A stretch of DNA of 64,000 nucleotides from Silvibacterium bohemicum (lineage in GTDB: Bacteria; Acidobacteriota; Terriglobia; Terriglobales; Acidobacteriaceae). The stretch is from contig NZ_LBHJ01000001.1 in assembly GCF_001006305.1 (NCBI RefSeq), forward strand, positions 744,001-808,000, written 5' to 3'. Under the pieces are notes generated by a model. That model searched no databases. It saw nothing but the letters and a program-made list of their open reading frames with translations, and was not told the DNA's origin. Below, in pieces: positions 1 to 9,426 of the stretch. A program made the translations under genes and the position numbers. Every line of letters begins with the position of its first letter. The first letter of the stretch is position 1.

Positions 1-358
1 AGCCATGCATCGGAATCATCCGGCGGTCTCACTCGTTCTTTGCATGAGCGGACTATACGATCTCGAGCCGATCCGGCTCAGCTATTTAAACGAGAAGCTC
101 AATCTAACTCCGTCCGAAGTTGCAGCCTATAGCCCGCAAACGTACATCGGTCCTGGCGCGCCTACACTGCTGACCGTGGGGGACTCTGAACTGCCTGAAT
201 TGATGCGCCAGACCGCAGACTACTCCTCTTTACTACGAGCACGCGGCGAGCTGGTGGAGGAGATTTTAGCGCCTGGCCGCAATCACTTTACGATAACGGA
301 AATGCTGGCCATGCCCGACGGCGCGGCGCTCAACGCTGTAGTTCGAGCTTTTTCCTGA
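1..358 (+). CDS. alpha/beta hydrolase, C-terminal fragment (kynurenine formamidase-like)
   Basis: The reading frame is open from base 2, so the gene begins upstream of the window; the ATG at 5 is probably internal. The last ~118 residues show the C-terminal half of an alpha/beta-hydrolase fold: an SGLYDLEPI strand-turn typical of arylformamidase/carboxylesterase-like enzymes, a strand ending in GDSELPEL that would carry the acidic triad residue, and GRNHFTI with the likely catalytic His. The nucleophile elbow (GxSxG) lies outside the window, so substrate and exact family cannot be fixed. It ends at a TGA at 356-358, convergent with the TonB receptor that follows. Confidence 0.7.
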   Translation, partial: AMHRNHPAVSLVLCMSGLYDLEPIRLSYLNEKLNLTPSEVAAYSPQTYIGPGAPTLLTVGDSELPELMRQTADYSSLLRARGELVEEILAPGRNHFTITEMLAMPDGAALNAVVRAFS

Positions 359-476
359 GACGGCTTCAGTGGAACTGGAGCAACGCTTCAGACGCGCGGG
401 CCCGCTGCAAAGATCGATATATGTCCTGTGTCGCTCCGCCATCCAAGCTGCAGCATTAACCACGACAGTTCAACGC

Positions 477-525
477 AAAAAAAGCCCGAGCCGGATAGGA
501 GCGTTTTCTCCCATCCGACTCGGGC
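477..525 (-). terminator. rho-independent terminator of the first TonB receptor gene
   Basis: Read on the minus strand, a GC-rich stem (arms at 484-499 and 511-525, with one G-T pair and a small bulge) encloses an A/T-rich loop and is followed at once by a run of seven T. It lies about 10 bases past the receptor stop codon. Confidence 0.85.
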
Positions 526-535
526 CGGCGTGCTG

Positions 536-3127
536 CTACTCGTGGCGGTTGGGGAAGAGTCCCATCTTGAAGGTGACGACAAAGCTGCGTCCGGCAGTCA
601 GGTTGATCTGATCCAACGGCGAAGGAGTCGTGGTCGCGATGTACGCCGATGTGCCTGCAGGCGTCGGACTGTTAAAGGGGAATACATCGGTGATGTTTTC
701 GCTGTTGAAGAGGTTATTGATGCTGAAGCTGATCTTCGATTCGTCGAACATCGAGTGCTTGCGAATCGTATAGTTCAGGAAAAGATTGACGTTGTTATAC
801 GGCGCAACATAGACCTGATTGTGAAAGGAGCCGTTGTCATCGTAATAGCTGCCGACGCGCTTCTCGATGATTCCTAGATCCATTCCGTGGCCCTGATAGG
901 TGACGCCCAGCCCCTGCGTGTAAGAGGGAGTGTCAGTGACATTGAGGCCGGAGGGAACGCCGATTCCCGTATAAGTGGCTTTTCCTATGGTTCCGTTGGC
1001 GTAGACGTTGAGGCCATAACCTAGAGAGGCATTGGTTTCCGCCTCAAATCCCTGGGTGATTGAATCGGGGCCCAGGAAATATTCGTTGAGACCAAAAGCC
1101 GGGTTATTTGGATTGGTGACAACGTTCTGAATATAGTTGTTCTGGAACTTTACAGCGTAATAATCAGCATCGAAAGTTACGCGGTTCAGCTTCAGGACTG
1201 TTCCACCCTGGTATGCAGAAGTCGTCTGCGGGCTGGGCAATTTGGAGATCTCTTTGCCGCCGCCTGCGACGTCGAAGATGCTGGTGGGAGGAATTTCATC
1301 GCCCTTCCCGAACTGGCCATAGACCGACCAGTTATTCGTCAGCCGGTAATTTGCCGATGCCGAAGGCAGATTCGAGCCGAAGCCGCCCGAGGATGTAATG
1401 GAGGGCGCGCCATTAAGATTGCCCACCACTTTACCGTTATCTGCGAACTGCTTAAAGTTCAGGGTGTAGTAGGCATACTTATCGCCCACGATGAGAGTGA
1501 GCTTCTTCGTTGCATGCCATTCGTACTCGACATACGGGTTATAAGAGTTGGTCCAGTAATTCTCGTGGAAGTTAGGTACGGCCTGGTCGAGGTGGTTGAT
1601 CGGATCGGAAGGGAACTGAAAGCGATTGCTCGTTGCCCACTCGTACCACATGCCGGTGCGGAAGACGCCATACTTCGAAGTCTGGCTGATCGTCGAAGTC
1701 TCACCATACTTACGATAGCTGTTCACTTTGTCGATCGCACAAGGCCAGATCTTGCCCTCTGGCTCGCAGTTGGCGGGGGTAATCCATCCGCTTGAGCCGT
1801 TGGGGCCGGTGGCAAGGCCTGTCGTATCGTTTGGATTGTCGTTCGCGTAATACTGCGCGTTGTTGTAGCTGTATGTGTAAGGCTTCACGTCCACCTGCCA
1901 GCCGCGGTTCAGCGACGAGTGGATGCCGACATACTCGAAGTCCGTGGGAACGGTGTTGGTGTTGTACTTCTGAAAGAAGGCGCTGGTGGGGTCGTTATTC
2001 TGCAGCAGGTAATTCCAGCCGTACGCGTTGATCTGAGCGCGGTAGGGAGAAACATTCGGCGCGTTGCCGAAGAGGTGGACGACACCGCTGTATCCGGTAA
2101 TAACTGTGCGATCCGACAATTTGTACAAGACCTTGATATCTCCGGCATTGCGCTCCAGATAGTTCAAGGTTTCGAAGCCGTTGCTGGTAATGCGATGAAC
2201 ATCCAGCGTCAGGCCGATGTTCTTGCGTGGCCCGAGCATACCGGTGTTGTACTGGCCGTCGATCAGCAGCGTATTGAACGATCCGTAGGAAACCTGAGGT
2301 AGAACGGACTGCTCTGATGGCACTTCCGGAGAGAGCAGATTGATCGACCCGCCATAAGTCGCTTGCCCTATAGTCGATGCCGTGCCCGGGCTGCGGTCGA
2401 AGTTCACACTGCCTATCCACGGTCCGGGAAAGAATGCCCAGGAGTGATGGGTCGGGTTGTTGCTGTCGTTGAAAGGGATGCCGTCCCAGGTGATGTCGAA
2501 ATCTCCATCCTGGAATCCGCGGAAATAAATCGTTCCCTGTCCAAGCCCCACGCCGTTGGGGTTGTAGCTGATCGTGCCGGGGGCAATGTTGATGATTTCG
2601 GAGTAATCGGTCGTGGGCGGAGTAAACTCACGGATGAACTCGTTGCTGATGGCCGATTCGGGCGCCACCGTATCGAGAGAGCCCTGCGAGAGAGCATGCT
2701 GCCCTGCAATTGAGTCGCCGGCGACGGCCTGGACCTCGACACTCTGTTCGAAGCTCTGGATACCCAGGGTTACAGAAATGTCTTGTGATCGCACAGCGGC
2801 TGCAACATCCGATTTCGCCGTCGTGCCGAATCCTTTGGCGCTGATCGTGAGTGCGTAACGGCCCGCGGGGATTCCCGTGATGGCGAAATGTCCGACGCCG
2901 TCGGTATTCACTTTGCTGAGCGCGTTCGTTGTCTGATTCTTTGCCGCGACGCTTGCATTGGCAACGGCAGCTCCGTGGGAGTCAAAAACGGTTCCGGTGA
3001 TCGATGCCGTCTGATCCTGTTGCGCCCGCAGTTGGGCCGGCGCTGCCGATAGAAGCCATACACACACACTCAAGGCAAGGAATCGATACCAGGTGCCTAT
3101 AGTCAATCGCCGCAAAGAATCCTCCAT
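536..3127 (-). CDS. TonB-dependent receptor with carboxypeptidase-regulatory-like domain
   Basis: Outer-membrane, TonB-energised importer of 863 residues. A signal peptide (hydrophobic core LALSVCVWLLSAAP, cleavage near LRAQ) is followed by a CarboxypepD_reg-like Ig domain (about 40-115, SITGTVFDSHGAAV), a plug domain (about 130-250) and a 22-strand-type barrel ending in an aromatic terminal strand (FVVTFKMGLF). Substrate is not evident; siderophore, metal chelate or glycan are all possible. An unusual point is that the ATG at 3127 has no upstream Shine-Dalgarno; GGAGG occurs just inside it and is well placed for the TTG at 3115, so the true start may be four codons in. It lies downstream of a two-component system on the same strand and has its own promoter with a likely response-regulator box. 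Confidence 0.9.
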   Translation of the reverse strand: MEDSLRRLTIGTWYRFLALSVCVWLLSAAPAQLRAQQDQTASITGTVFDSHGAAVANASVAAKNQTTNALSKVNTDGVGHFAITGIPAGRYALTISAKGFGTTAKSDVAAAVRSQDISVTLGIQSFEQSVEVQAVAGDSIAGQHALSQGSLDTVAPESAISNEFIREFTPPTTDYSEIINIAPGTISYNPNGVGLGQGTIYFRGFQDGDFDITWDGIPFNDSNNPTHHSWAFFPGPWIGSVNFDRSPGTASTIGQATYGGSINLLSPEVPSEQSVLPQVSYGSFNTLLIDGQYNTGMLGPRKNIGLTLDVHRITSNGFETLNYLERNAGDIKVLYKLSDRTVITGYSGVVHLFGNAPNVSPYRAQINAYGWNYLLQNNDPTSAFFQKYNTNTVPTDFEYVGIHSSLNRGWQVDVKPYTYSYNNAQYYANDNPNDTTGLATGPNGSSGWITPANCEPEGKIWPCAIDKVNSYRKYGETSTISQTSKYGVFRTGMWYEWATSNRFQFPSDPINHLDQAVPNFHENYWTNSYNPYVEYEWHATKKLTLIVGDKYAYYTLNFKQFADNGKVVGNLNGAPSITSSGGFGSNLPSASANYRLTNNWSVYGQFGKGDEIPPTSIFDVAGGGKEISKLPSPQTTSAYQGGTVLKLNRVTFDADYYAVKFQNNYIQNVVTNPNNPAFGLNEYFLGPDSITQGFEAETNASLGYGLNVYANGTIGKATYTGIGVPSGLNVTDTPSYTQGLGVTYQGHGMDLGIIEKRVGSYYDDNGSFHNQVYVAPYNNVNLFLNYTIRKHSMFDESKISFSINNLFNSENITDVFPFNSPTPAGTSAYIATTTPSPLDQINLTAGRSFVVTFKMGLFPNRHE

Positions 3128-3238
3128 AAATAAAAAAGTGCAAGAACTGCAACATCACAGTAGTTTCCACCGGTTAGGCAGTTGATGAATGCAGCATTAC
3201 ACGCTGCAAGTAAGAGACTTAGCGCGCGGGTGAGGCGG

Positions 3239-3271
3239 TTTATAGGGAGGCTTCGTTAAGATTTTTTTAAG
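3239..3271 (-). promoter_or_regulatory. predicted response-regulator box and -10 element for the TonB receptor
   Basis: On the minus strand two CTTAA half-sites stand in direct repeat with an 11 bp period (CTTAA-N6-CTTAA, 3271-3256). After 11 bases comes TATAAA (3244-3239). This is the geometry of promoters activated by OmpR/PhoB-family regulators of the PmrA type, in which the box replaces the -35 element. It would give a leader of about 105 nt. The neighbouring OmpR-family regulator is the obvious candidate; that link is inference. Confidence 0.55.
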
Positions 3272-3367
3272 GTGATGCATGGCATTCTTTCCCGCATAAA
3301 AGGCGGGGTGATGTGGGACGCAGTCTGCGTCAGGATCAGCAAATATGGCGCAGCACACACGCTCGCA

Positions 3368-4798
3368 TCAGCCGGCTGCGTACTGCTCGCGCTGGCCTTC
3401 GAGTGGACGGCTTACTATCGACGGGAGAGAAATCTGAAAGACGGAGCCGGTAGCGGGCGTGCTCTCCGCAGTAAGTTCTGCCTGGTGCGCATCGGCAATC
3501 CATCGCGCAATTGCGAGGCCCAGACCATTGCCGGGCTGCGTTTGCCGCTCGCGAAGCTCGCCCTGGTAATAGCGCTCGAAGACACGCTGCCGCACGTCTT
3601 CGGACATGCCGATGCCGGTATCGCTCACGGTAAGAAGAACCTGATCTTCAGTCCGGGAAACCGCGGCTGTAATCTCGCCACCTTCCCGTGTGTATTTAAT
3701 CGCATTGTCGAGAAGAATTCCCAGCAGCCTTAACAGCAGAAGTTCATCGCCTTGAATGTAGACCGGCTCGAGCGGAAGTCGCCAATCCAGCATGATTCCC
3801 CTTGACTCTGCCAGATCCTCCACGCGCCTGCATCCATTCACGACCAGATCGCAGAGATTGATCGGTTGAAAGGCGGCCTCATAGCTGAATGTGTCGCTGC
3901 GGGCCAGAGAAAGGAGCGCGTCCAATAGTGTCGACGCAGTACGGCACTCGTCTACCACTCTGCTGAGGTCTTCGCGATATTCCTCCTCCGAGTGGTCTCT
4001 ATGGAGCGACAGCTGAGCTGTACCCAGAATCACCGTAATCGAAGTTCTCAGATCGTGCGAGACGTCCTCGGAAAACTTGCTGAGACGCGAAACTGCAGAC
4101 TGCACTCTGTCCAGCAGCTGGTTCCATGCAACTGCGAGTTCCTGTATCTCATCTCTCGCGGATGGCACTGGCAGCCGCGTCGACAGGTTCCCCACGCCGA
4201 TGTTTATGGCTGCCTTTGTCATGCGGTCGACAGTCTTCAGAGACTGGCGGCTTAGCAGATATCCGCAAATGGCCGCAGCGCTGAGCAGCGCCGGAGCAAG
4301 GAGCAGGAGCGCATTGCGGTAGATCAGAAGGATGTCGAATTCTTCCTCCAGCGAACCGCCAATCAAGAGGCGCACCGGTCGGCCATTCAGTTGGGTGAGA
4401 TGACACATGACCATAGCCGGCCGATGTTCGAGCGACTGGAGGAAGAAGACTGCGTGCACACAATTGTCGGAGGGTGGAACGATGGCGTCCGGGCCGCTCA
4501 CCTCCCGTGGAAAGAGAAGACTTCCATCGGTATTGCGAATCTCAAATAAATTTCCTTCATGCGTAACGATGGCGTAGTTGCGAAGCTGCTCGGACATCGG
4601 CAGGGGAGGGGATTGAATCCGGTTCTCCACAAGGAACTGAATGAGCCGCTGCTCGCGCCCGATCAGGTGCGTCTTTTTTTCCTGGAGCAGCGCGAAACGC
4701 AATGCGCCATAGGAGAGTATTCCGAATGCCAGCAGCCCCGCGGAAGTAACCGCGAGATAGAGCAAAGTAAGTTTGGCCCGCACAGAAAGATCACGCAT
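3368..4798 (-). CDS. sensor histidine kinase (OmpR-partner type)
   Basis: Membrane sensor kinase of 476 residues. Two transmembrane helices (about 12-35 and 161-182) flank a ~125-residue periplasmic sensor region. They are followed by a HAMP linker, the dimerisation/phosphoacceptor box with SHDLR (His248), the N box DNAIKYT, the G1 box DTGIGM and the G2 box GNGLGLAIA, so all catalytic motifs are intact. The gene starts 7 bases after the response-regulator stop, so the two are co-transcribed. The periplasmic part contains two Cys residues (DNC and MCHL), which could form a disulfide or bind metal. The signal is unknown. Confidence 0.93.
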   Translation of the reverse strand: MRDLSVRAKLTLLYLAVTSAGLLAFGILSYGALRFALLQEKKTHLIGREQRLIQFLVENRIQSPPLPMSEQLRNYAIVTHEGNLFEIRNTDGSLLFPREVSGPDAIVPPSDNCVHAVFFLQSLEHRPAMVMCHLTQLNGRPVRLLIGGSLEEEFDILLIYRNALLLLAPALLSAAAICGYLLSRQSLKTVDRMTKAAINIGVGNLSTRLPVPSARDEIQELAVAWNQLLDRVQSAVSRLSKFSEDVSHDLRTSITVILGTAQLSLHRDHSEEEYREDLSRVVDECRTASTLLDALLSLARSDTFSYEAAFQPINLCDLVVNGCRRVEDLAESRGIMLDWRLPLEPVYIQGDELLLLRLLGILLDNAIKYTREGGEITAAVSRTEDQVLLTVSDTGIGMSEDVRQRVFERYYQGELRERQTQPGNGLGLAIARWIADAHQAELTAESTPATGSVFQISLPSIVSRPLEGQREQYAAG

Positions 4799-4805
4799 CC
4801 GTTTG

Positions 4806-5486
4806 TCAGTTCTCTACAAACATGTAGCCTGAGCGGTGAATCGTTCTGATCAAAGTGTGGTCGTCATCTCTCTTGTCTTCAAGTTTTGCTCGAAGACCAT
4901 GGATGTAGACATCAAGCGTATTTTCCTTGACCTCGGAGTCGCATCCCCAGCCGGCTTCGATCAACTGCTCGCGAGACGTGATCAGGCCGCTGCGTTTCAT
5001 CAACAGCTCGAGGAGATCGAACTGCTTTCGCGTCAGATAAATGTGTTTTCCCTCTCGTATCGCCAGCCTGCGGCTGCGGTCAAGCGTGATGTCGCCTGCA
5101 CGAATCGCCTGCGGCTCCATCGCCGGCAGTACCCGTCTAGCGATTGCGGAGACTCGCGCGAGCAGAATCTCCAGCAGGAAAGGCTTGACCAGGTAGTCAT
5201 CCGCGCCCAGATCGAACGCCTGCAGAATTTTGGGGACGGCGTCCACTGCTGTCAGTACCAGAATTGGAGTCTTGCAACGGCGCCCGCGCACCTTCTCGAG
5301 TACCGCAAAGCCGTCCATCCTCGGCAGGTAGAGATCCAGCAAAGCTACGTCATACTTGCCATCGAGCATCATGTCGGCGCCTTGCTTCCCGTCATGAGAA
5401 AGAACGACCTGATGGCCGTTTTCAGTCAATCCGCGTTCGACGATTCCCGCGATACGTTTGTCATCTTCAATTACCAGGATATTCAT
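4806..5486 (-). CDS. OmpR/PhoB-family DNA-binding response regulator
   Basis: 226 residues. The receiver domain has the acidic pair ED8D9, phosphoacceptor Asp51 (LLDLYLPRMDG), a conserved Thr in LVLTAVD and Lys in LVKPF. The C-terminal winged helix ends with the usual RTIHRSGYMFVEN. It is first gene of the regulator-kinase operon, with the kinase 7 bases downstream. This subfamily usually binds tandem direct repeats with about 11 bp period, which matches the CTTAA repeats ahead of the nearby TonB receptor. Confidence 0.95.
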   Translation of the reverse strand: MNILVIEDDKRIAGIVERGLTENGHQVVLSHDGKQGADMMLDGKYDVALLDLYLPRMDGFAVLEKVRGRRCKTPILVLTAVDAVPKILQAFDLGADDYLVKPFLLEILLARVSAIARRVLPAMEPQAIRAGDITLDRSRRLAIREGKHIYLTRKQFDLLELLMKRSGLITSREQLIEAGWGCDSEVKENTLDVYIHGLRAKLEDKRDDDHTLIRTIHRSGYMFVEN

Positions 5487-5511
5487 ATGTACAGACTGTG
5501 AAGCTAAGTGT

Positions 5512-5545
5512 TCTGTAACCCATCAAGATGAACATGACGTTACAG
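5512..5545. promoter_or_regulatory. inverted repeat upstream of the response regulator
   Basis: TGTAAC and GTTACA arms are separated by about 20 bases, some 25-60 bases upstream of the regulator start. It may be an operator, but arm length is short and the assignment is weak. Confidence 0.25.
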
Positions 5546-5719
5546 GCCTCGAATGGCGTTCGCTCTCGAAGACATTTCGCGGCGCCACCGATGGCAAGCT
5601 GACGCACTTACTTCGATGCTTTGGAGGGCTGCGCGAGCATTCGCATCGATCTCGTGTGCGATGCTGGTCTTAAATGGGCCTGAAGGTAGGAAGAGTTCAA
5701 GGACGCCGCGGAATAGCGG

Positions 5720-6433
5720 CTAGGAGAAGGTCGAACCCTGCTGAGAGCGGCTGTTTTTTTTGGCAGCGATCTCCAACGCCTGGGCGGCGTGCTCTTCAAG
5801 CTCGGAGCGGATGCGCATGGCGCGGTTTCTCAGCGCATTGAGCGAAATTTTGAGCTGCCCGGCCAGTTGCTTACGCGATTCGATGTGGTTTCTGCCCTCG
5901 GTGTCGTAGTACTTTTCGATCAACTCACGCTGCGCCGCGGGCAGTTTCTGCAGGCAGTGGTCGAGCGCCTGCGCGAGCGCCTCGGTTTCCCGGATACCTT
6001 CCCTGACATCTTCCCGGACATCGGCCGCACTGCTGGCACGCTCTTGTTTGGAAATCAGCTGCAGGGCCTGCTCTTGCCTCTGGCGTTGCCGCCAGTACTC
6101 GTGAAGGAGCAACCGGGCAATCCCCGCCGCAAACTTTTCCGGCTCCTTGACCGCTTCTGCAGTCGCATCGTTCCTGTCGGCCGCAACTCGTCGAGCTAGG
6201 CGATCCAAAGTCTCATCGGCGAGGGCATCAGCGTCCTCCACGTTATTCCAGTGGAAGAAGCGGATGAGCCGATCGTGCAGTGCGGTGTATTTGCCGCTGG
6301 CGCGTTCGAGATCAGGGTCGAGCGCGGTGAGCAGGGCATCGAATGCCTGACGGTCCAGGCTCCAACGCTTGGCTGGCTTTGTGAGTGTGCCTCCCGTTAT
6401 GCCCTGAACAATTGAGATCACCGACCCGGCCAT
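5720..6433 (-). CDS. sigma-70 family RNA polymerase sigma factor (ECF-like)
   Basis: 237 residues. The N-terminal half (about 35-130) has sigma region 2 character (LIRFFHWNNVEDADALADETLDR; KFAAGIARLLLHEYWR). A linker rich in charged residues follows, then a C-terminal region 4 with LPAAQRELIEKYY and a helix-turn-helix (RKQLAGQLKISLNALRNRAMRIR). It lacks an obvious anti-sigma gene next door and any added sensor domain. It resembles the large group of acidobacterial ECF-like factors annotated only as sigma-70 family. GGAGG lies 5 bases before the ATG. Target promoters are unknown. Confidence 0.8.
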   Translation of the reverse strand: MAGSVISIVQGITGGTLTKPAKRWSLDRQAFDALLTALDPDLERASGKYTALHDRLIRFFHWNNVEDADALADETLDRLARRVAADRNDATAEAVKEPEKFAAGIARLLLHEYWRQRQRQEQALQLISKQERASSAADVREDVREGIRETEALAQALDHCLQKLPAAQRELIEKYYDTEGRNHIESRKQLAGQLKISLNALRNRAMRIRSELEEHAAQALEIAAKKNSRSQQGSTFS

Positions 6434-7041
6434 GCGACCTCCATCGTTTTCTTGCGCGCGAAGACAGCTTTCTCCATTAAATCGAGGGGATCATCGATCT
6501 TGCTCAATCCTCTTTCGATCCTTTGGAGGCGAACAGAAGAAGGGAAGCAGATACTCTCGTCGGGTTTGCGCGCAGCGATCCGGAATCGGGCGCATGAGAG
6601 CCCAAAGCGCAGCGTAGCGGGACGTGGGGACACCTTCAGGAACCGCGACAGACAACGAGTTCGCAAAACCAGGGCCATGAAATTTACAGAGGGCAGGAAG
6701 CTTCGTGGCTCGACTTCGCCGCCCGTCTCAAGCGGTCGAGTAAAACAACGGCGCTCTCAATTTGCCGGAAAAAACAATGGAGCGCAAGAAAACTTTGGTG
6801 CGTGCGAGATATTTTCATCGCTAATGCCACTCCGAGGTGTGGCATTAAGTTTTTGCGGGGCTGGGGACGGAACGATCGCTCTCATGGGTGGAGAAGAGGC
6901 GGAAGACGGCCTACGCATTCCGCGGGGAGCGATATTCGTCCTTCGGTGAGCGATTGGGGCGGGCCCTCAAACAAAAAATTTTGGGGCCCAGTCGCTCGTT
7001 TGCATCACGTGAACTGCGGCAGGAAATGCCTGCTGAACGGA
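6434..7041. other. 608 bp stretch without a convincing gene
   Basis: Several frames are open on both strands here, but none has a ribosome-binding site, a recognisable domain or normal composition (Arg/Ser-rich, shadow-like). The only clear structure is a 9 bp perfect stem (6822-6830 with 6839-6847) followed by TTTTT on the plus strand, which looks like an isolated terminator with no gene ahead of it. Confidence 0.5.
6822..6853 (+). terminator. terminator-like hairpin with no upstream gene on its strand
   Basis: Arms TAATGCCAC and GTGGCATTA pair perfectly around an 8-base loop; AGTTTTT follows. No credible plus-strand gene lies upstream, so it could end an unannotated small RNA or be a relic. 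Confidence 0.35.
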
Positions 7042-9426
7042 CTATTTGCCCACCACCTCGACGACTTCCGCATCGGAGCCGGTCCACGATTTCGCACCGG
7101 TGTGATGCAGCATTCCTGCTGCATCGTCCCAATGCAGGCGCGTCACCCTGTCTTCACCTTTCTCATACGCATACGTCGTCCCGTCGTCGTCATACAGCGT
7201 GAAGTCTGCATCGGCGCCCGGATAAACCCGCAGCCTGGCGATCTTCTGCGTCTGGCTGGTGCTTTCAATCGGCTCGCCTAAAGGCAGAATCGATCCGGCG
7301 CGAACAAACAGAGGAAGAGTATCGATGGGCGCGTTCACGGCGATAGTCTGTCCGCCCTTAATTCGTTCGTTCGTCCAGTAGTTGTACCAATCTGTGCCCG
7401 CTGGGAGATAGACTTTGCGGCTGGTCGCACCTTGCTCGGTGATGGGCGCCACCAGGAACGCCGGCCCCAGCATGTATTCGTCGCGCAGGTCGGTGACCTG
7501 TGGATCGTCGGGGAAGTCCATGAATAGCGCGCGCATCGACGGCGCACCCGTCTCGTAGGTGTGATAGCTCAGCGAATAGATGTAAGGCAAAATCTGGTAG
7601 CGCAGCTTCAGATACTTTTCGAGGATAGGCTCGGCCTCATGCCCATACGACCAAACCTCGTTGAAGTTGCGGCTGCCGTGGGTGCGGAAGATGGGCAGGA
7701 AGCTCGCATACTCGAACCATCGCGTATAGAGCTCAGGATAGTCGTCGTAGCCTCCAACGTTATCGCGGGCATCGGACGGATTGAGCAGCGGAGGATGCGC
7801 CGGATGATGCTCGCCGGGCAGATATTGCCAGCCGCCGGTATCGTTGCTCCAGTTCGCGATGCCCGATGCCGTGAAGTCGAGGCCCGTAGGAATTTGCCGC
7901 CTCAGCGTGTCCCATGTCGGAGAGATATCCGACGACCAGACGATCACGCCGTTGCGCTGGATTCCCAGGTACGCGTCCCGGGAGAGAATGAGCGCCCGAT
8001 GCGGCGTGTCGCGACGGAATCCATCATAAAGCGCGGCGGTATGAAAGAGCGGATAGGTGTTGTAGTACTGCGTCCCCGGCCCGACATGAAAGTAGCTTCC
8101 CTGCGGCGGAAGATCGGGCTCGGTCTCATCGGCCCAGAGCGAGTTGAATCCCTTGCTCAGGATGTTCTCGCGAATCTTATCCCAGTACCATTTCGCCGCA
8201 TCGGGATTGGTCGTGTCGATGTCGGAGCCGGCGCGGTCGTAAGGCAGGCCATCCGTCGGCGTGCCATCAGCCAGATGCTCGAACCAGCCATTCTTGAGAA
8301 TCGTCTCGTAGTAGCGTGAGTCAGGCACAAAGCGTGGCCACACGCTGACCATCGTCTGGATGCCCATCTTGTGCAGCTCTTCATTCATCGCCGCGGGATC
8401 GGGCCAGAGCGTGGGATCGAAGTCCATCTGCCCCATCTTGGTGTAGTAAAACCAGTCGACGACGATGGTGTCCAACGGCAGATGCCGCTCGCGGTATCCC
8501 TTGGCCACCGCCATCACCTCCGCCTGAGAGCGGTAGCGCTGCTTGCATTGGATGTAACCGTAGGCAGCCTTCGGCAGTAGCGGGGTCGCGCCCGTCAATT
8601 GGCGATAGCCAGCGTAGATTTCGTCGGTGGTCTTACCTGCAATCACGAAGAACGAGACGCGATCGCCTACCTCCGATGTCCATCGCGTCTGCTCATTGAA
8701 TCCCGGAGCGATGGTGGTCCGGGAAGGATTATCCCAGATCACCCCATAGCCCTTGTTGGTAACGAGGAACGGCACGCACACGCTCGGCCCGCCGGATGCG
8801 TTGTAATCATGCCAGCAATCGATCTGATGGCCCCGGTAGTCGAGAAGGCCCTGCTGGTTCTGGCCTAGTCCGTAATAGTGTTCATCATCGGGTGACGCGA
8901 AGCTTGCGCCGACCTGATAAAACGGTGCATCCGAAGAACGCCTATCGGCAAGAATGCCGGAGTTCCCGTCCTTATGATTGGGAACGGATTGCGACCACCC
9001 CAACAGATGTAGCAGCGGTTTACCTTCGGGCGTGCTAAAGCTGATATTGGCGCCGGGAGTGGAGCCGCCGAAGAACTTGGAGATGTCGACCTGCGTCTGG
9101 ATCGGCTTGTGCGGCGCCCCATGTCCGCCTCCGCCGAGCTTCACCACCATCCGCGACGAAGTGTAGATATCGCCGTCATCGGTGTGTTCGTACTTCCAGC
9201 CCTCCGCCGAAGGTGTCCCGACAATCCCGTAGCCTGGACCGGCCAGCGCCTGGTCTTTGAGCAGGCTCAGCGTGACGCGGAGGATGTTCGGAGCATAGGG
9301 CTCGAGCACAATCGTGCTGTTGCCGTGCTCGAGAACGATCTTTCCATCTTGCACCTGCGCGGTTGCGGCCAGACAAGGCACGAGCAAAAACGCAGACAGC
9401 GCGGCTAAATATCGGCGAACATTCAT
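7042..9426 (-). CDS. glycoside hydrolase family 31 (alpha-xylosidase/alpha-glucosidase type)
   Basis: 794 residues from the ATG at 9426, chosen because it gives a clean signal peptide (MNVRRYLAALSAFLLVPCLAATAQ). The product should therefore be exported to the periplasm or surface. An N-terminal galactose-mutarotase-like domain and a GH31 barrel are visible: VDWFYY, then the catalytic nucleophile region SLWADETEPD near residue 430 and RTHGSRNFNEVWSYG further on, then a beta-sandwich C-terminal region (RAGSILPLGEPI; LYDDDGTTYAYEKG). GH31 enzymes retain anomeric configuration and release xylose or glucose from alpha-linked ends. It is divergent from the Oar-like receptor at 9945, which suggests shared control and a joint role in oligosaccharide use. 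Fine substrate specificity is not determined. Confidence 0.93.
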   Translation of the reverse strand: MNVRRYLAALSAFLLVPCLAATAQVQDGKIVLEHGNSTIVLEPYAPNILRVTLSLLKDQALAGPGYGIVGTPSAEGWKYEHTDDGDIYTSSRMVVKLGGGGHGAPHKPIQTQVDISKFFGGSTPGANISFSTPEGKPLLHLLGWSQSVPNHKDGNSGILADRRSSDAPFYQVGASFASPDDEHYYGLGQNQQGLLDYRGHQIDCWHDYNASGGPSVCVPFLVTNKGYGVIWDNPSRTTIAPGFNEQTRWTSEVGDRVSFFVIAGKTTDEIYAGYRQLTGATPLLPKAAYGYIQCKQRYRSQAEVMAVAKGYRERHLPLDTIVVDWFYYTKMGQMDFDPTLWPDPAAMNEELHKMGIQTMVSVWPRFVPDSRYYETILKNGWFEHLADGTPTDGLPYDRAGSDIDTTNPDAAKWYWDKIRENILSKGFNSLWADETEPDLPPQGSYFHVGPGTQYYNTYPLFHTAALYDGFRRDTPHRALILSRDAYLGIQRNGVIVWSSDISPTWDTLRRQIPTGLDFTASGIANWSNDTGGWQYLPGEHHPAHPPLLNPSDARDNVGGYDDYPELYTRWFEYASFLPIFRTHGSRNFNEVWSYGHEAEPILEKYLKLRYQILPYIYSLSYHTYETGAPSMRALFMDFPDDPQVTDLRDEYMLGPAFLVAPITEQGATSRKVYLPAGTDWYNYWTNERIKGGQTIAVNAPIDTLPLFVRAGSILPLGEPIESTSQTQKIARLRVYPGADADFTLYDDDGTTYAYEKGEDRVTRLHWDDAAGMLHHTGAKSWTGSDAEVVEVVGK

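Noticed and set aside
6418-6949. Open frames on both strands upstream of the sigma factor
   Set aside because: No start signals or family likeness; overlapping, shadow-like composition.
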